A program made the translations under genes and the position numbers. A stretch of DNA of 64,000 bases from contig JAZAYU010000001.1 of NCBI GenBank assembly GCA_038501625.1, forward strand, positions 434,001-498,000, given 5' to 3'. Shown here piece after piece: positions 9,300-20,349 of this stretch. Within the stretch, counting starts at the first letter, position 1, and each line of letters begins with the position of its first letter. The DNA comes from Corbicula japonica. Its lineage: Eukaryota > Mollusca > Bivalvia > Venerida > Cyrenidae. The notes under the pieces were generated by a model. That model was not told the DNA's origin, searched no databases, and worked only from the letters and a program-made list of their open reading frames with translations.

Positions 9300-10750
9300 A
9301 CAAATTACAAAAAACAAATTTTGATTATTACCGTTAAATAAAACATGTGAAATAAGAAAAATAAATTGTACTTAATGAAACATTTTTTTCCTTTGTTTAA
9401 AGAAAGCTTAAGAATTCCTTAAGATCTTTGTAGAATGGTATTTTCTTAAAGACAAATAATTGCTAGAGGGAAACATCCTAATGCAAAAGACAATCTGTGC
9501 AATGCAGGTGATTGTAAGCTAATAGACAAGTTAACTTTGACTTATGTATAATAATTTTATTTAGGTAAAAATTCTCTTACTTAAGATATTTTTATAAAAT
9601 TCTCATGCTGTTTCAATGCTTGACGAATTCTACTCTGAACCTTAATATTTGAGATGAATAAAACTTCTTTTAAAAACATTTATACCACCAGATAATTGCA
9701 TCAGCTTATTTCTTTGAAGTTTAAATTATTAATAAGTAGCTTTTAAATTGGTTATAAATTGGTTTAACAAAAATATTACATATAGATATGTACATGTATC
9801 AAAAAGTAAATTAATTGTTTGCAGTTTCTTGATTCATTTTCTTATTATTTTTGCTGATTACTTAAGTAAAAATCGGTAAAATATTATAAGATGACGAAAG
9901 ACAAAAATAAAACAACAAACTGCTTAAAACATGTTAAATTTTTCAAATCTTTCTTGTCTACTTTTTGTTAGAACAAATCAATGTTATTTGTCTGAATCGA
10001 GAGTATCTGCACTAAGATGGACGCAAAAGCCCATAATTAGTGTAAACGTAAGCTGTACTAGGATGTTGTCACTGAGCCGTATTAACAGGTTTATTGTAAA
10101 TTTAAAAATATTTTTTTTTTTAAGGACGACCATTTAAAACATACACATTTATTTAAAGACATTGAGCAGTCTACATATCATTAACCTCATAAGTTTAACA
10201 ATATCTTAATTAAAAATGAATTACTGTTTAATATCACCAGCATCAATACATTAATTTTATTTTGTAACATAACTCTTATATATTACCTATTTGTAATACA
10301 GGATACATAAATTGCTGACAATTGTTAAGCTATGTACTGGATTAAGATACTGGTATATTTAAACAAAACTGGCACTGATTTGTTTACTGTTTTATCACTG
10401 CAACAGTCAAATTTCCTCATCTTACTTATGGTTATAATAGTGACAAAGCATCAATTATAGTTAATTTTAATGGAGATGTATATATTGCTTATCGTTGAAT
10501 AACATAAATAATAAAAATAATAAAGTATCAAATGATATTATAAATAAAACTATGACTAAGAAAACATCTTCCTGGTGTAGAAAAAATATGTTTATTTCAG
10601 AACTTTCATAATTGACAAATATTTCTTAATAACATTAAACTTTCTCAAAGGTCACATATTCAAACAGGCGTTATGGTAAAACGTCCCACTCGCCAGAAGA
10701 CAAACACATTGCAAAATTTGTAGAATGGTATAGGCTTTCAGAAAAACATA
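9300..10750. other. AT-rich intergenic
   Basis: No repeat or gene could be supported. A 68-codon plus frame at 9931-10137 lacks motifs. Confidence 0.3.
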
Positions 10751-10762
10751 CCCTTCAAAATT

Positions 10763-10832
10763 CCCCCGGGGGTGGGGTGCGGAGGGGGGGGGGGGGGTGG
10801 GGATGGGGGGGGGGGGTGGGGATGGGGGTGGT
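10763..10832 (+). repeat. G-run tract, potential G-quadruplex
   Basis: Several runs of 5 to 14 consecutive G separated by one to three bases, in an otherwise AT-rich region. Comparable C/G runs occur at 16845-16875, 23072-23097, 60983-61013 and 63559-63577. Confidence 0.8.
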
Positions 10833-10965
10833 TAGAGGTGTCTATAGGCAGCTCACGGTCTAATATAGAAAGTTTGCTTACATTACGGAAGTTTTGAATG
10901 TTTCACCTGTGTGTCAAACACATTTTGCAACAATTTTTGACTGTTATCACTTGAAACTAATGAGA

Positions 10966-11258
10966 ACACTTTTACTTGTACTTGTTTTGTGATATGAGAA
11001 CCTGTTGGGGCAAGTGTGAGGTTGGTGCATCCTAGAACCTGATTTAAACCCCCAGTGGCAATTTGATTTGCCACTGACCGTTCCAAGGCGGCAACCCCTC
11101 GGGTTCTCATTTTTGTTTATTGTTAATGGTGTCTTTTTTGAAACTGATCATTTTATTAACCATGCTCTCTCCCTCTCTCTTCTTCTTGACTGTGTGGGGA
11201 GGCTGTTTTTTTCTGAATGTGGCGATTCCTGATATGCATATTTTGCCTTTTTATACAT
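10966..11258 (+). mobile_element. 5'-truncated copy of Penelope-like family (3' tail only)
   Basis: Matches the 3' untranslated tail of the family: ACTTGTTTTGTGATATGAGA, GTTGGGGCAAGTGTGAGG, CCCCAGTGGCAATTTG, TTCCAAGGCGG, a CTCTCTCCCTCTCTC stretch, GTGTGGGGAGGCTGT and the terminal GTGGCGATTCCTGATATGCA. Sequence upstream of ~10966 is unrelated to the family, so the copy is 5'-truncated. Confidence 0.85.
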
Positions 11259-11264
11259 GTGACA

Positions 11265-11930
11265 CATTTGTGTTCTAGATGCTAAATGTTTTTTTATCGT
11301 TTTTCAAAAATAACGTAATCCAAATAAGTACCGCATGCCAAATGTTCAAAGGAAAAAATGTGTAAAATATGGAACAACGTTGTAAAATCAAAAACAATTG
11401 ACATACGGAGTACCCCATCATGTAGAACCATGGCATCGCATATTTTTTGATAAAATCAAATATGGAATGCAGGTATTTATAACCTGTGAAGACTCAATCT
11501 AGGGTTCACGAGATTGATCCTTCACTTTACTTACGTTTTTTTTAATAAGACCGGGGTCAGGTGTGTTTGTGTTCTACTCGGGACATCCAAAAGAACCATG
11601 TATGCTTCTCGAACTATCATGCACACTCCTGACTGTTACATTTCTAAAGGGCTCGCACATACGGGCAACGATTTAAAAATGCAAATACAGTTAATGCAGC
11701 ATTATATTAATCACCAGAACGCGATGCTCGTCTGAAGCAAATGTATATGGTGCCACAATTTCGGGTGCGGACGCATGATACGGTACGAAGAATTCGGCCC
11801 GTTTTCATGCTTCTATTAAAAATTGAAGAACAAAACAGCAAATATTTTGGCCGTCTTCTTAGTGTAAAATACGGATCGGCTGTGGAAAGTTCTATGGTAG
11901 AGAGATGAGCTCTGACGGATTCTTCATCCT
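11265..11930. other. intergenic
   Basis: A 73-codon plus frame (11514-11735) has no recognisable motif. Nothing else supported. Confidence 0.3.
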
Positions 11931-11934
11931 GAAA

Positions 11935-12130
11935 ACCGACAATTTTTAATCGACCAAACTTGAGCTCTTTACCCTGAACACTGGTTAAATTAGAACATAT
12001 TCATCTTTTTGCATGCGTCTTAAGAACATGTGAAATAGTCTAAATTATCCGTTCTGTCTGGATCGTGATATCACTGTTAACCGGTTTTCAGGCTAAATAG
12101 CTCAAGTTTGGTCGATTACATATGTCGGAT
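11935..12130. repeat. foldback repeat with ~50-bp arms
   Basis: AATCGACCAAACTTGAGCTC at about 11949 is mirrored by GAGCTATTTAGCC reversed, i.e. AGCTCAAGTTTGGTCGATTA at 12100-12119; the arms extend to (A/C)CTGGTTAA / TTAACCGG. The loop is about 90 bp. No coding capacity and no clear target duplication. Confidence 0.65.
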
Positions 12131-12134
12131 GACC

Positions 12135-12800
12135 GACAACAATGACCGACAATAGTGTCACAAAATTAATTTGTGATCCTGTTGTAACCTTCGAAGTGGA
12201 AGAAAATCTGATTTGTTTACTCATACCAGTCTATTGTTCTATTTTTGAAAAAAGGAGGGAAACTTCTTAACTTTTGTAGAAGGATTCTATACTGAAAACA
12301 ATGTGTTGATTTATTTTTGAAATTGAAAGGAAACATTATACTACATAGCAGATTATGTGTCAAAGGAGATAAATTAGGCAAAATAAATTGGTGGATAGAA
12401 ATCTAAAAAAATCATAAATCTTTGTTATGAATCAGTTATTTATCAGTTAGACACCCTCGGGAAATTCAAACTCAAAACTTCAGTTAGAATGGTTTAAACT
12501 TTTTTGTGGAAGTCACCTTTTTAATTGACATTTCACTTAAATTTTTAGATGAAATGATTAAAAAGTAAACTATTTACATTTGTGATTTTTTTCAAAAGAA
12601 TGTTTTCAGTAGTTTTTTCATATTTTGAAAAAGGGCTCCTTGATGTGAAACATGTATAAAATTATAGAAAAGCCTGCTCCAACGCCATCTTCAGGTTTAT
12701 ATTGTCCTGTTGCCCCTTTAAGTTATTTCGGATGTAGTTAATCATAAAAAGGCGCTAATTGCATATGGACAAAACAAAGCTTAATGGTAACTAGTAAAAT
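12135..12800. other. AT-rich intergenic
   Basis: Nothing recognised. Confidence 0.3.
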
Positions 12801-12803
12801 ATA

Positions 12804-13834
12804 CTCAGCAAAAACAAAAAGTATCCAGTTTTCTACCTGTATTTTTGGATATTAATTAGAAAATATGAAATCGAAATTTTTTCTTTGAACAAATTCGCAC
12901 AATCTCACTAAAGTCAGATCTAACAAAATGTTAGATCTGATGACGGCCCGTAGATACCGAACATAAGCTTTAGCGGTTTTCCCCGATTACTATTTTTAGA
13001 AATTATCAACACAGGAAGCATGATATACAGCGCTCGCAAAATTCTCTGAAGATGTTATTACATTAGAAATAATTGCAATACTACATAAACACAAAAAAAT
13101 TCAGCAAAATATGTCTTACGCAGGCTCTCAACACTTTTTATGGTTTAATATAGAATGTTTACTTTCACTTTCGCGATTTTGTAAGCGACAATCTGGTTGG
13201 TTCAAAAGGTTTGTGATAAAAGCACGTTTTAGCTACTCGTCGTCAGATCCTGATAGCGTAGCGGTTTTCAGGATATGATTTTAATCAGATTGAAATTCGC
13301 ATTTCTGTAATTATTGAAAAAAATAAAAGGTTCCTGAAAATCTGCAATCGCAACTCAGTTTTCTTTCCCTTTGTTATACTTTGTATAATGAACACACAGA
13401 AACTGAATTATCATCTAGAACTGTTAAAAGGAGATTATTTGATGAAGGATTTAAACGTAAGAGGGTTTTCATGAAGCACAGGAACCTGAATTTCTTTCAA
13501 TAATCACCCCAATCCCACATATATGACGTTGGTTAACGTTGGTTAACGTTTGATAACCGATTTCAGAATGACTATTATTAAGGTGCTATGATTGCTAATA
13601 ACAGATTTTTTTTTTGTTCAAATATTTGACCAGCGAAAACTCCGTGTCTATGTATATAGGGTCCAACGTCATATATGTGGGATCGGGGTGATTATTGAAA
13701 GAAATTCAGGTTCCTGTGCATGAAGAAGGCAGTGATTCCTAAACAATATTCACATTTATTAGAATTAAATCAATTTCTTCCAAGTTCCCGTGGTCAATTA
13801 AATCACGAGTGGATACTTTTTTATTTTTGTTCAG
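12804..13834. mobile_element. 1.03-kb mariner-type TIR element with TA flanks
   Basis: Begins CTCAGCAAAAACAAAAAGTA and ends in the complement (TACTTTTTTATTTTTGTTCAG), imperfect inverted termini of ~25 bp. It is flanked by TA on both sides (12802-12803, 13835-13836), the duplication expected for Tc1/mariner elements. No transposase frame is visible, so it is non-autonomous. Another element (13476-13719) is nested inside. A related element with the same terminal sequence lies at 14204-14759. Confidence 0.7.
13476..13719. mobile_element. 244-bp foldback MITE with exact 5-bp target duplication
   Basis: Arms of about 57 bp: GCACAGGAACCTGAATTTC... is mirrored at 13663-13719 with only a few mismatches. 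Flanked by ATGAA on both sides (13471-13475 and 13720-13724). Near the inner end of the left arm, GTTGGTTAACGTTGGTTAAC is a small direct repeat. No coding capacity. It sits inside the 12804-13834 element, so it inserted later. Confidence 0.9.
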
Positions 13835-13882
13835 TATATTTTGACAGACTGGTTAAATGAAGACATCGAGACACGTGACTAA

Positions 13883-13962
13883 GATCATAAAACTTAATCT
13901 GGAGATCAGTCTCAATCTTGAGATTTGAGACTGATCTCAAATCTTAGTTTTACAAAAATCTT
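13883..13962. mobile_element. short hairpin member of MITE family M1
   Basis: GAGATCAGTCTCAA and TTGAGACTGATCTC are perfect inverted arms around a 9-base loop, framed by GATCATAAAACT / AGTTTTAC. This matches the termini of the 5607-5731 element but lacks its interior. Confidence 0.7.
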
Positions 13963-14203
13963 AATTACTTGTATCTGGATAAGACCACTTCGGAAACACG
14001 GCCTTCCCATGCTGCCAGTTAGAAAAGAGATAGACAACCGAGGTGGAGACCAGTCTTTAAACAGAAACATCTCAAGCGCTGAAACAGAGACATGTTGTAA
14101 AATTGTAAGACGTATAACTTGGACGTTCCATGTAAATCTTTTTCTAGGCAGAAAATGTTGAGATAAACGTTGATATAAACTGGGTTGAAATATTAGATAT
14201 GAA

Positions 14204-14759
14204 CTGAACAAAAATAAAAAGTATCCATTTTTATGCTTATATTCTCATTAACATATTTTCATTTAATCAGGAACGCTTTGAATGGTGTTTTGTTAGTTAA
14301 TCCCAGTTGTGTTTAAGTAAAATTGTTCAAGAATAAAAACTTCCACACCAAGACCTGAGGAACTGCCAATCGAATAACAATAAATTATGGATTACAAAAC
14401 ACTACATATTCAATTTAAAGGGAGGTAATTTGAAATGGTTGGAATTTCTAGCGTTGTTTATCGAGGACCATTTGTGTTATTGATGAATATTTTTTGATTT
14501 TATTTATCCACAAGAGGTAGAGAAAGTGATTTAATTCAAATAAATTTGAATATTTCAAAGAATCGCTGACATTTTACTGAAATCCTTTTTATAACAAAGG
14601 AAAGATAACTAAGTTGTGGCTGCAGATTTTCAAGAATACTTTATCCCTTTTCAATGAAAACAGAAAAGCAAATTTGCACACATATAGAATTTCGAGTTTT
14701 CGTTTTCAAATTTTACAAAATTTAAAATAGGAAAGTGGATACTTTTTATTTCTGTTGAG
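14204..14759. mobile_element. 556-bp relative of the 12.8-kb TIR element
   Basis: Left end CTGAACAAAAATAAAAAG followed by TATCC; right end GGATACTTTTTATTTCTGTT followed by GAG. These are inverted and the same family as the 12804-13834 termini, but no TA flank remains. Segmental-duplication copy 1 begins inside this element at 14366; copy 2 therefore has only its right part. Confidence 0.6.
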
Positions 14760-15026
14760 TTTATTTTAACAAATTACATATTATATATTTGCTCAACTTT
14801 TTTTAATAAGCAATTCTTTCAAAAATCAATAGGTATTTTTGGAATAAAAAAGGACCATAAATGATATGACTCATAACCGCTTACTGCGTGGGATTATCTA
14901 TGATATCTTGACGTGCACATTCACAATCATTTAAAAACAAAGTGATATTGACACGAAACACTTAAGATAAATTGATTGGTTATCTGATAAGTGTCATAAC
15001 CGAATACAGGAAATGCTAGCACCAGC

Positions 15027-15036
15027 TATAAAATAG
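15027..15036 (+). promoter_or_regulatory. TATA box of candidate promoter (copy 1)
   Basis: TATAAAATAG with a plausible start near 15055-15060 (GAACAGCATTTAG) and the ATG of a short frame at 15113. The same box is kept in copy 2 at 58077-58086. Confidence 0.4.
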
Positions 15037-15112
15037 CTTCAGTCTGCTCCGAACAGCATTTAGTTTATGGTTTATTACATCGCTATTTTTTCCTTGTCTG
15101 CTACTTGTTGCT

Positions 15113-15262
15113 ATGTCGGTGTTTAAAATAGAAGAACAATTGAAAAGTGGCCCTTATAAAATTTTGAGTAGTATACAAGTCATGAGCATTAATGGGAATA
15201 AAAGTTACTGCCTACACTTTCTAGTTCAATGTTTCGGTGCAACTAAATATCTACATCAGTAA
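15113..15262 (+). CDS. 49-codon first-exon-like frame downstream of TATA box
   Basis: ATG at 15113, reading MSVFKIEEQLKSGPYKIL and ending at TAA 15260-15262. The end reads CATCA|GTAAACG, so it may in fact splice on instead of stopping. A further frame about 40 bases downstream (TILKGHAEPIEKEEKL...) looks protein-like in a different phase. An 18-codon upstream frame begins at 15067. In copy 2 a short deletion removes the ATG while the rest of the frame stays. No known domain recognised. Could be the first exon of a host gene or of an element that was duplicated with the block. Confidence 0.3.
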   Translation: MSVFKIEEQLKSGPYKILSSIQVMSINGNKSYCLHFLVQCFGATKYLHQ

Positions 15263-15703
15263 ACGTTATAAATTGTACACAATTTTGAAAGGACATGCGG
15301 AACCTATTGAGAAAGAAGAGAAACTTCATTTAAACTCCACCACAATTAATTTAGACAACGGTTGTGTATTGCTAACATTTCTTATATACACTCACCCAAA
15401 GTTCTAATTGTTATCAATTGTATGTTTGCAATGTATGCTAGTTTTATTTCTTCCCTACGTCAAGAAAGGTTGGGAAAAGAACTTTTTTGTCTTGGAATCA
15501 ATTATTATATGTAAATGTATTTAATATTTATTGATTGTGTTCTAAAATGAATCCTATACCATTGACTTACACCGCAGGGTCAAAGTTAGAAGAGTATTTA
15601 ATTGAAAGGAATGTTATTAAGGATACTTGGAAGGTTATTTATTTAAATTAAAATGTTACTAATTAATAATTTTTATGTTTTTCCTTCTAACGAGGGGTTC
15701 TTT

Positions 15704-16112
15704 TCTACAGTTGATCATTATGCTCACCTGTTTGGTTGCACGACGGTGGCAGGGGTTTAAGAGTTTATGAAGGTTTTGGGGGAAATCTTTTCTTAAAAGA
15801 ACCTAGAAGCTCGATTTGTTTCTTTTATCCCTGTCATCGTGAATATAAATAACAATTTATTTTCATTTTCAAGTCCTTTTACATGCCTTACAATCATGGC
15901 GACCTCAACATCAAATACCTCTTTTGTGTGGTCTGTTCTTGCTGATTTTACTCCAGGAGCTCTTGTCTCGGTAAGATCATTGAGTGCCCGCTCTTTATTT
16001 GAATTTGGCATACTTATAACTCTTTTCCTCTCTTCTTTTTCGCTGCGTGGGGAGGCTGTGTTTTGTGAGTGTGGCGATTCCCGATATGCATATTTCACTT
16101 TTTTGAACATAA
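15704..16112 (+). mobile_element. Penelope-like copy with internal deletion (in segdup copy 1)
   Basis: Starts at CTACAGTTGATCATTATGCT, covers the last codons of the reverse-transcriptase ORF (TTGCACGACGGTGGCAG) and the 3' region to GCGATTCCCGATATGCA. It carries an extra ~90 bp (15840-15930) not present in the 28.7-kb copy. At 15997/15998 the tail jumps from the CGCTCTTT segment straight to ATTTGAATTTGGCAT; copy 2 retains a full tail, 0.7 kb of other sequence and a second tail there. Long frames on either strand (113 and 136 codons) overlap this element and are not genes. Confidence 0.85.
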
Positions 16113-17650
16113 AAATGTTATTTCGCTTACACATAACAATTCAAATTTCTCGCGTTGACTTCCTGGTCGTAAGGGGGATGTTTAGTAAAGGCTTTAAAAA
16201 AATGTATGATATGATATTAACTTTATTCTTTATATCGAGAATCCGTTAATACGAACATAGGTATTATGACAAAGTTCATATAAACGAAGTCGTTCTTTGA
16301 TCATATTTTCATGCGTTAAGATGAAATGCTGTTAGAATGTTTACATATTGAATTGCCATTAATTCTGGGCTAGCCTGCATGGGGTTTAACTTGGTTTTAC
16401 ACTAAAGCCCATAAACAAGCTCTATCAAGCGGAGACTGCAGCAATTTCCTTTAATATTATTTTAGTTTCTGCCCATTCAAACCTCCCTATCCACGAGCTT
16501 TGTATTAACTTTTCAGATTGAATCCACAATTTTTACATCAATATGATTGGTTTGTATATAATATAACAAACAAAAGCATGAGATAACATTTTCATATTTT
16601 TATAGTTTCACATTGCACCAAGCACTTCATATCAAGGTTACTGCAGAAGGAACAAGAGTTGAGCCATAATCGGCGTATTCAGAATAATTATGATGAAAAC
16701 TATTGCATTTTTATGTTTAATTACAAATACATGATCAACTTACAAAATCTGACAATAACAGAAGCAACTGCAAAGCCTGAAGAAACAAAGAAAGTATATG
16801 AATGTATATGGTGCCCGGTCGTTTTATATTTTGGGAACTCCTCCCCCATCCCCCCCCCACCATCCCCCCCTCCTCACACACAATTTTTCTATTTTCCATA
16901 TCCTTGCCTCAGAAGATAAGATTGAAATCAAATAATATTAAAGAAAAGAGCATTTGTTCTTGCATATGTGAAAATTTTGTTAACATTTCTTGCTTTGTTA
17001 AAAAGTGTCTTAAAGGGGGTACGTCGCAGGAAAATGTGTCTTCACAATATTTATCGACTGTTTTGTTGGTTTTGTTTTGGAAAATGCATTAATCAATTTT
17101 TTCTCATTTACTGATTGGAGACTTTGTTACAAGTTTTAGAACATTTTGACTATTTTAGGGCGAAATGCATAATAAATTATGACCACACCTTATAAAGGAA
17201 ACAACAAAAACTGCTTTATTTCGGTGAGTTTCTTATGGCTCATTAAGTTCTCAAACAAGTATTCGACTTCAATGTTATATCGCAATTCACGAGAAACAAT
17301 GCTTTAATAGTAAGGGCACTAAAGATACTAAAACAATTAAAATATTTAATCTTTATGAAATTTACAATGTCATTTATTTTCGTTTAACGGTAATCAAATC
17401 TGAACTGTATTTTCGTTCTTGTTCATTGGATTCAGCTGAAACCTTTAGAGAATATTATCAAGAAATGACAGATATAAAACGTTGAATGTAGATCTACTTT
17501 CTAGAATCGTTTTTTTTTTTTTACAAATATAATGATTGATAACAATGCTATATGAGCGTGGCAGGAATAGGTTTTACAGGCTTAAACATGGCTGGAAATC
17601 TGCGGTGACCGCCACGTAAATGTTGTGTGTTTCAAATGTCCAAAGGCAAC
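16113..17650. other. non-coding part of segdup copy 1
   Basis: Matches 60246-61790. Frames of 86-96 codons at 16659-17092 run across the C-run tract (16845-16875), differ between the two copies there, and show no motif. No gene supported. Confidence 0.5.
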
Positions 17651-18101
17651 TTCCACTTTGGTCGCAATTATCAAAAGTTAACCCGGATGATGAGTAAGAT
17701 TATTGTTCTTTGTTTTGGATGAGACGTGTAGGCTCGGATTTCATAAACAGGGACTAAATTTACTCACAAATATGTCCAAGCTTTATTTCCATCACTTAAA
17801 AATCCCTTTCTTTGTATAAATATACAATCAACCGTTCTACACCAACTATTATACCAACTTTCATTTTCTGCATATATCAGCTGGGAAGTCACACAAATAC
17901 ATAAAAACCATAATTATAAATGTAACAGAATCTATTCTTGGCAAACACCGAAAACCAAATTAAATGTGCTCGATTCGTTTTCGAGAAGAAATATCCTATT
18001 TGGGTTTTGTTTGATACATGTAAGTCATCGGTTCTTAACAAACAATTTGGACACATATCAAGCTGTAAGCTAAGCTGTTGAATGTTCCTTTAATTTTATT
18101 T

Positions 18102-19224
18102 CCCAGCAAGCATTATATATCGAGCCAACATCGGACCGATAATGTCTTCAATATCGGCCCATCATCAGAAATGGATATCGGCCCACAATCGGCCTTGCAA
18201 AGTTGATGTAATATCGGCCCAACATACTTTCCGACATCAAGCCGATATTGTTCCTTGATAAAATCGACATCGGCCCATCATCAGATTTTATATTGGCCCG
18301 TCATCAGATTTTTATATCGACCCATCATCAGATTTTTATATCCACCCATCATCAGATTTCTATATCGACCCATCATCAGATTTCTATATCAGCTTGGCAT
18401 CAAATTTCATTATCGGCTCTAGAAAAGAGCATTTTCCCCTGCACAGTCATTCTTGCAAAAATTTACACAATGATTAAAAAAATCAGATAAAATGTGATCT
18501 TTTTACTTGGCTCATCTAAAATCTTTAATCGTTTAATAAACTTTATCTAATCATATTTTGATTTTGCATAGAACAAAGTCGCGAAAAAATGTGACAATTG
18601 TAAACTGATGTGCCAGCACATTTACTGCAAAAGTAACATAATAAAACGGAAAGAAAAATGACTGAAAATAGGAACTAAAATAAATGATTTAGTAAAATTT
18701 CAAAACTTACTGGCAATTACCGAGTATATCACTGAAAGTATTGCGATTTTAAATTTCGTGTTGCATACGTCGCAGCTAGTCCTGAAGTGAATGAAGAGAA
18801 TAAACTAGTTAAAAGTTAAACATTTTTGTCCGAATAATTTAACAATATTAAATTTTTTACCAGATCGAATTTTAAAAATAAATATAGAACATAAAATTAC
18901 CGGTTTCCAACGTGTCTTCTTCATTTCTGTATCTGACACCCTCCCCGCAGAGTTGTCGATTTTTGGATGTACGTTCGTATATCACAACGCAATTGGGCCG
19001 ATATTGAAAGATCCGACTTTTTTAAAAATGAGAATTAGTATGAGAAATTGACGCTAAAATTTGACGGAAAATATGGCAAATATCAATAAAATATAAAATG
19101 GAACATATTTTCACTATATAATTGCACTATACAGTTGGATGCTTATATCGGGAATATATCGGACCAATAACATAAACTGATATCAGCAAGCCTATATTGG
19201 CCCGATATACCTGTGCTTGCTGGG
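18102..19224. mobile_element. 1.12-kb element with CCCAGCAAGC termini carrying ATCGG minisatellite
   Basis: Left end CCCAGCAAGCA, right end TGCTTGCTGGG, inverted. Just inside both ends is the shared word TATATCG(A/G)GCC. The left third is an array of (A)TATCGGCCCATCATCAGATT units of ~20-25 bp (best at 18262-18395), and ATCGGCCC words recur near the right end. No transposase frame; the 80-codon frame at 18248-18490 is produced by the array. Target duplication not evident. Present only in segdup copy 1. Confidence 0.65.
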
Positions 19225-20230
19225 TTCAGCAAGTATCTGACATAATGACCCTTATCACATTCTTAAAAGTGTATGTTGCTTAGTCCCCACTATCGTAACT
19301 TTCATCAAATACTTGTAATTATTGTAATTGAGTGGTACATCTTCTAATTGTTAATTTAGCCTTTTATCTTAATAAGAAATAAGCAAGTTCCATTCTCAAC
19401 ACATAGATACTTAAAAATTAACTTTTAAGAAGATATAAAACAATGCATTTTAATGTGGCCTTAGGGCCATTTTGTCAGAGACATGTCCATTTGCGTTTTC
19501 GTGTATACCGAAGAGTTTTATGAACGTTGGTGTAAAATTTAGCTTTCGAATATTAAGTTGCATTACTATAAAGAGAATGCTTTCGTGAACATGCTACTTT
19601 ATGGGCTATACCAGGCCGTTCAAAATGTCAAAATTCATCTGTTTTGTGTTGTACTTAGTTCACATGTTCACATGTTATCGAACATGTTAGAAAAATACTC
19701 AATACCATTATTCATCGTTTCAAGACGATCGACACTACATTACCACCGGGTATTGAAGGTATTCGAAAAGTGCACAAATCAAAACAAAATCAAAAGAACG
19801 ATTGGTCACTCTGGTTAAAACAGTAATGATGGCGACAGAAATTGTAGGGACGCTAAAACGAATATGACATCGCATTAAAAAACCATTAATATGTCTACAG
19901 GAATTTAAAATATAAGGTTTAATAGTTAAAGTTTATTAAATAAAACGATGTATATGACAGTTAAGTAGTCTCTTGTGATTTGAAAACAATATGTCAATAT
20001 ACGAACATGACAATATCGCTTTCAAAAGTTCATCTATTTCTGAATGTACGTAGTAACACGTCTAATGCGTTAAAGATATGCTGTCAAGTACCTTGAAATA
20101 TATTAAACGAAATATTGGGCAATAAGTCATTGGCGATTCAAAACAAACATTAAAACTTATTTTCTACATCATCTTGTGCTAGGCTGTGATACAATCATTC
20201 TTCAGGCTCTGTATTCTGCATTGCTAAAAG
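19225..20230. other. intergenic, only in segdup copy 1
   Basis: An 86-codon frame (19558-19818) lacks motifs or splice context. Nothing else recognised. Confidence 0.3.
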
Positions 20231-20232
20231 GT

Positions 20233-20257
20233 GAAATATGCATATCAGGAATTGCCA

Positions 20258-20330
<73 letters not shown>

Positions 20331-20345
20331 CATGGTTAATAAAAT
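20233..20345 (-). mobile_element. Penelope-like 3' end with expanded (GA)n
   Basis: Minus strand: a GTTAAT/ATTAACCATG piece, then a long CT run (20264-20330 as GA on the plus strand), then GAATGTGGCAATTCCTGATA and TGCATATTTCAC. In other copies the same position holds only CTCTCTCCCTCTCTCTTCTTCTTG. The microsatellite therefore grew from the element's own CT-rich stretch. The 60-65 codon frames here are pure repeat. Confidence 0.85.
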
Positions 20346-20349
20346 GCAA

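Noticed and set aside
13912..14211. 99-codon minus and 78-codon plus frames
   Set aside because: They overlap an M1 hairpin and a TIR end; no motif or splice context.
15793..16249. 113- and 136-codon frames on both strands
   Set aside because: They are translations of the Penelope-like tail and differ from the same tail elsewhere by frame-disrupting changes.
18248..18490. 80-codon repetitive protein
   Set aside because: Produced by the ATCGGCCCATCATCAGATT array; no start context and no conservation between units in frame.
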